The notes beneath the pieces were generated by a model that searched no databases, was not told the origin of the DNA, and saw only the letters and a list, made by a program, of their open reading frames with translations. This document shows, one piece after another, positions 62,976 to 64,000 of a stretch of DNA of 64,000 nucleotides. Every line of letters starts with the position of its first letter. Within the stretch, counting starts at the first letter, position 1. The stretch covers positions 647,400-711,399 of the forward strand of contig NZ_WVHL01000002.1 of the NCBI RefSeq assembly GCF_009861525.1, read 5' to 3'. The DNA comes from Pseudomonas sp. LD120 (GTDB taxonomy: Bacteria > Pseudomonadota > Gammaproteobacteria > Pseudomonadales > Pseudomonadaceae). A program made the position numbers and the translations under genes.

Positions 62976-64000
62976 ATGTCGGGCACCACTCTTCTGATCA
63001 ACCTGGCCGGGGCCATCGCCCTGCTGCTCTGGGGGTCGCAGATGATCTGCGGCTCACTCCTGCGCGGCTTCGGCAGCCCGCTGCGGCACTGGCTCGGGCA
63101 ACACCTGAACAACCGCTGGCTGGCGCTGCTGTGCGGCGTCGGCATCACCGGCGTGCTGCAAAGCAGCACCGCGGTGAGCCTGATGGCCAGCTCCTTTACC
63201 GCCGCCGGCACCCTGGGCCTGGCCCCCGCCCTAGCGGTGATGCTGGGGGCCAACATCGGCTCGACCCTGGTGGTCCAGCTGCTCAGCCTCGACCTCTCAC
63301 TGGCGGCGCCAGTGGCGCTACTGGTGGGTTTCTTGACCTTGCGCCTACGGGACGACTCGCGCTTTGAAAGCATCGGCTGCGCGCTGATCGGCCTGGGCCT
63401 GATGCTGCTGGCCCTGGGCCTGCTCGGCGCCACCCTGGGCGCGGTGGAAAGCACCCCGGTGTTCCAGCTGGTGATGACCAGCCTCGACGGCGACCTGTTG
63501 CTGGCGCTGCTGGTGGCCATGCTGCTGACCTGGATGTGCCACTCCAGCGTCGCGGTGGTGCTGCTGATCGCCTCCCTGGCCGGCACCGGCCTGCTGTCGC
63601 CAGCCACCAGCATGGCCCTGGTGCTGGGGGTCAACCTGGGCGGCACCCTGCCGTCCCTGCTCGGCGCCAGCGACAACCTGGCCCGGCGCCTGCCCCTGGG
63701 CAACCTGCTGGTGCGCCTGGTGGGCGTGGTCCTGGTGCTGCCCTGGATCGCCGCCCTGGCCCGCCTGGACACAGTGCAGGCCCTGCCACCGGAGTTGCTG
63801 GTGGTCTACCTGCACAGCGCCTTCAGCCTGATCCTGGGCCTGCTGTTCATTGGCGTCACCGAGCCCCTGGGCAAGCTGCTGATCCGTCTGCTGCCGACTC
63901 CCGCCCCGGTCACCGATCCGGGCATGCCGCTGTACCTGGACCAGGCCGGCCTGGAAGTGACCAATATCGGCCTGGCCAACGCCGCCCGCGAAGCCCTGCG
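62976..64000 (+). CDS. Na/Pi cotransporter family protein, C-terminus beyond window
   Basis: First ~341 residues of a NptA/PhoU-type sodium-phosphate cotransporter. It has the inverted-repeat signature: GITGVLQSSTAVSLMASSFT in the first half and LLTWMCHSSVAVVLLIASLA in the second, each with the QSS/HSS core, plus MLGANIGSTL and VLGVNLGGTLPS. About eight membrane segments are seen. GGGAG precedes the ATG. The visible end (LYLDQAGLEVTNIGLANAAR) enters the cytosolic region that often becomes a PhoU-like domain. Confidence 0.9.
   Translation, partial: MSGTTLLINLAGAIALLLWGSQMICGSLLRGFGSPLRHWLGQHLNNRWLALLCGVGITGVLQSSTAVSLMASSFTAAGTLGLAPALAVMLGANIGSTLVVQLLSLDLSLAAPVALLVGFLTLRLRDDSRFESIGCALIGLGLMLLALGLLGATLGAVESTPVFQLVMTSLDGDLLLALLVAMLLTWMCHSSVAVVLLIASLAGTGLLSPATSMALVLGVNLGGTLPSLLGASDNLARRLPLGNLLVRLVGVVLVLPWIAALARLDTVQALPPELLVVYLHSAFSLILGLLFIGVTEPLGKLLIRLLPTPAPVTDPGMPLYLDQAGLEVTNIGLANAAREAL

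Noticed and set aside
1..64000. CRISPR arrays, tRNA/rRNA genes, prophage or insertion sequences
   Set aside because: No regularly spaced repeats, tRNA-like cloverleafs, integrases or transposases were seen.

Overview
The window looks like a chromosomal segment of a fluorescent Pseudomonas (P. fluorescens group). It is GC-rich with Pseudomonas-style codon use. The first 15.5 kb keeps, as I recall it, the gene order around P. aeruginosa PA1818-PA1806: lysine decarboxylase, dnaQ, rnhA, methyltransferase, gloB, mltD, a Yej-type peptide ABC transporter with two binding proteins, then fabI. I saw no phage, insertion sequence, tRNA, rRNA or CRISPR array.

Layout. 1-15561: conserved core (ldcA end, dnaQ, a DUF2388 gene, rnhA, gloB, mltD, yej-like operon, fabI). 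15562-22225: a decayed lipoprotein gene, a GAF-GGDEF cyclase, nnrS, an unusual PTS-EIIC/EAL fusion, and a deletion scar joining the start of an ECF sigma factor to the end of a siderophore receptor. 22309-27307: a VOC protein, an AraC regulator, a LysE exporter, a small DUF protein, cheV and an Aer-like receptor with a TTG start. 27975-32604: DUF3455 protein, ECF sigma/anti-sigma pair, DapA-like aldolase, RNase T2, RhtB-type exporter. 32745-43031: signalling cluster with a degenerate HD-GYP response regulator, a four-gene overlapping operon (REC-GGDEF-EAL, di-heme cytochrome c peroxidase, membrane histidine kinase, REC-histidine kinase) and a CHASE4-PAS-GGDEF-EAL protein. 43237-48910: Nudix fusion, SMI1/KNR4 protein, azlCD, fabV, LprI-like protein. 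49087-52464: an amber-interrupted binding-protein pseudogene, a small unknown gene, a DeoR regulator and a frameshifted exported hydrolase. 52699-58002: tetronate (threonate/erythronate) catabolic operon ltnD-otnK-otnC-gntP-otnI. 58564-64000: small unknown genes, mgtA with a structured leader carrying a 46-codon reading frame, a 66-residue small protein and the start of a Na/Pi cotransporter.

How the genes work together. Five proteins within about 26 kb carry cyclic-di-GMP domains, and several of those domains have lost catalytic residues. The best candidate for an undescribed system is the operon at 34292-40425, where a periplasmic di-heme peroxidase is translationally coupled to a kinase with a periplasmic helical sensor and to two proteins sharing the same unusual long receiver domain. 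The mgtA locus is a second candidate: leader reading frame, P-type Mg2+ ATPase, small hydrophobic protein, phosphate transporter. Two unrelated enoyl-ACP reductases (FabI, FabV) lie 31 kb apart. Four genes are visibly broken (15722, 21830, 49087, 51398), so this stretch is eroding outside its conserved core.
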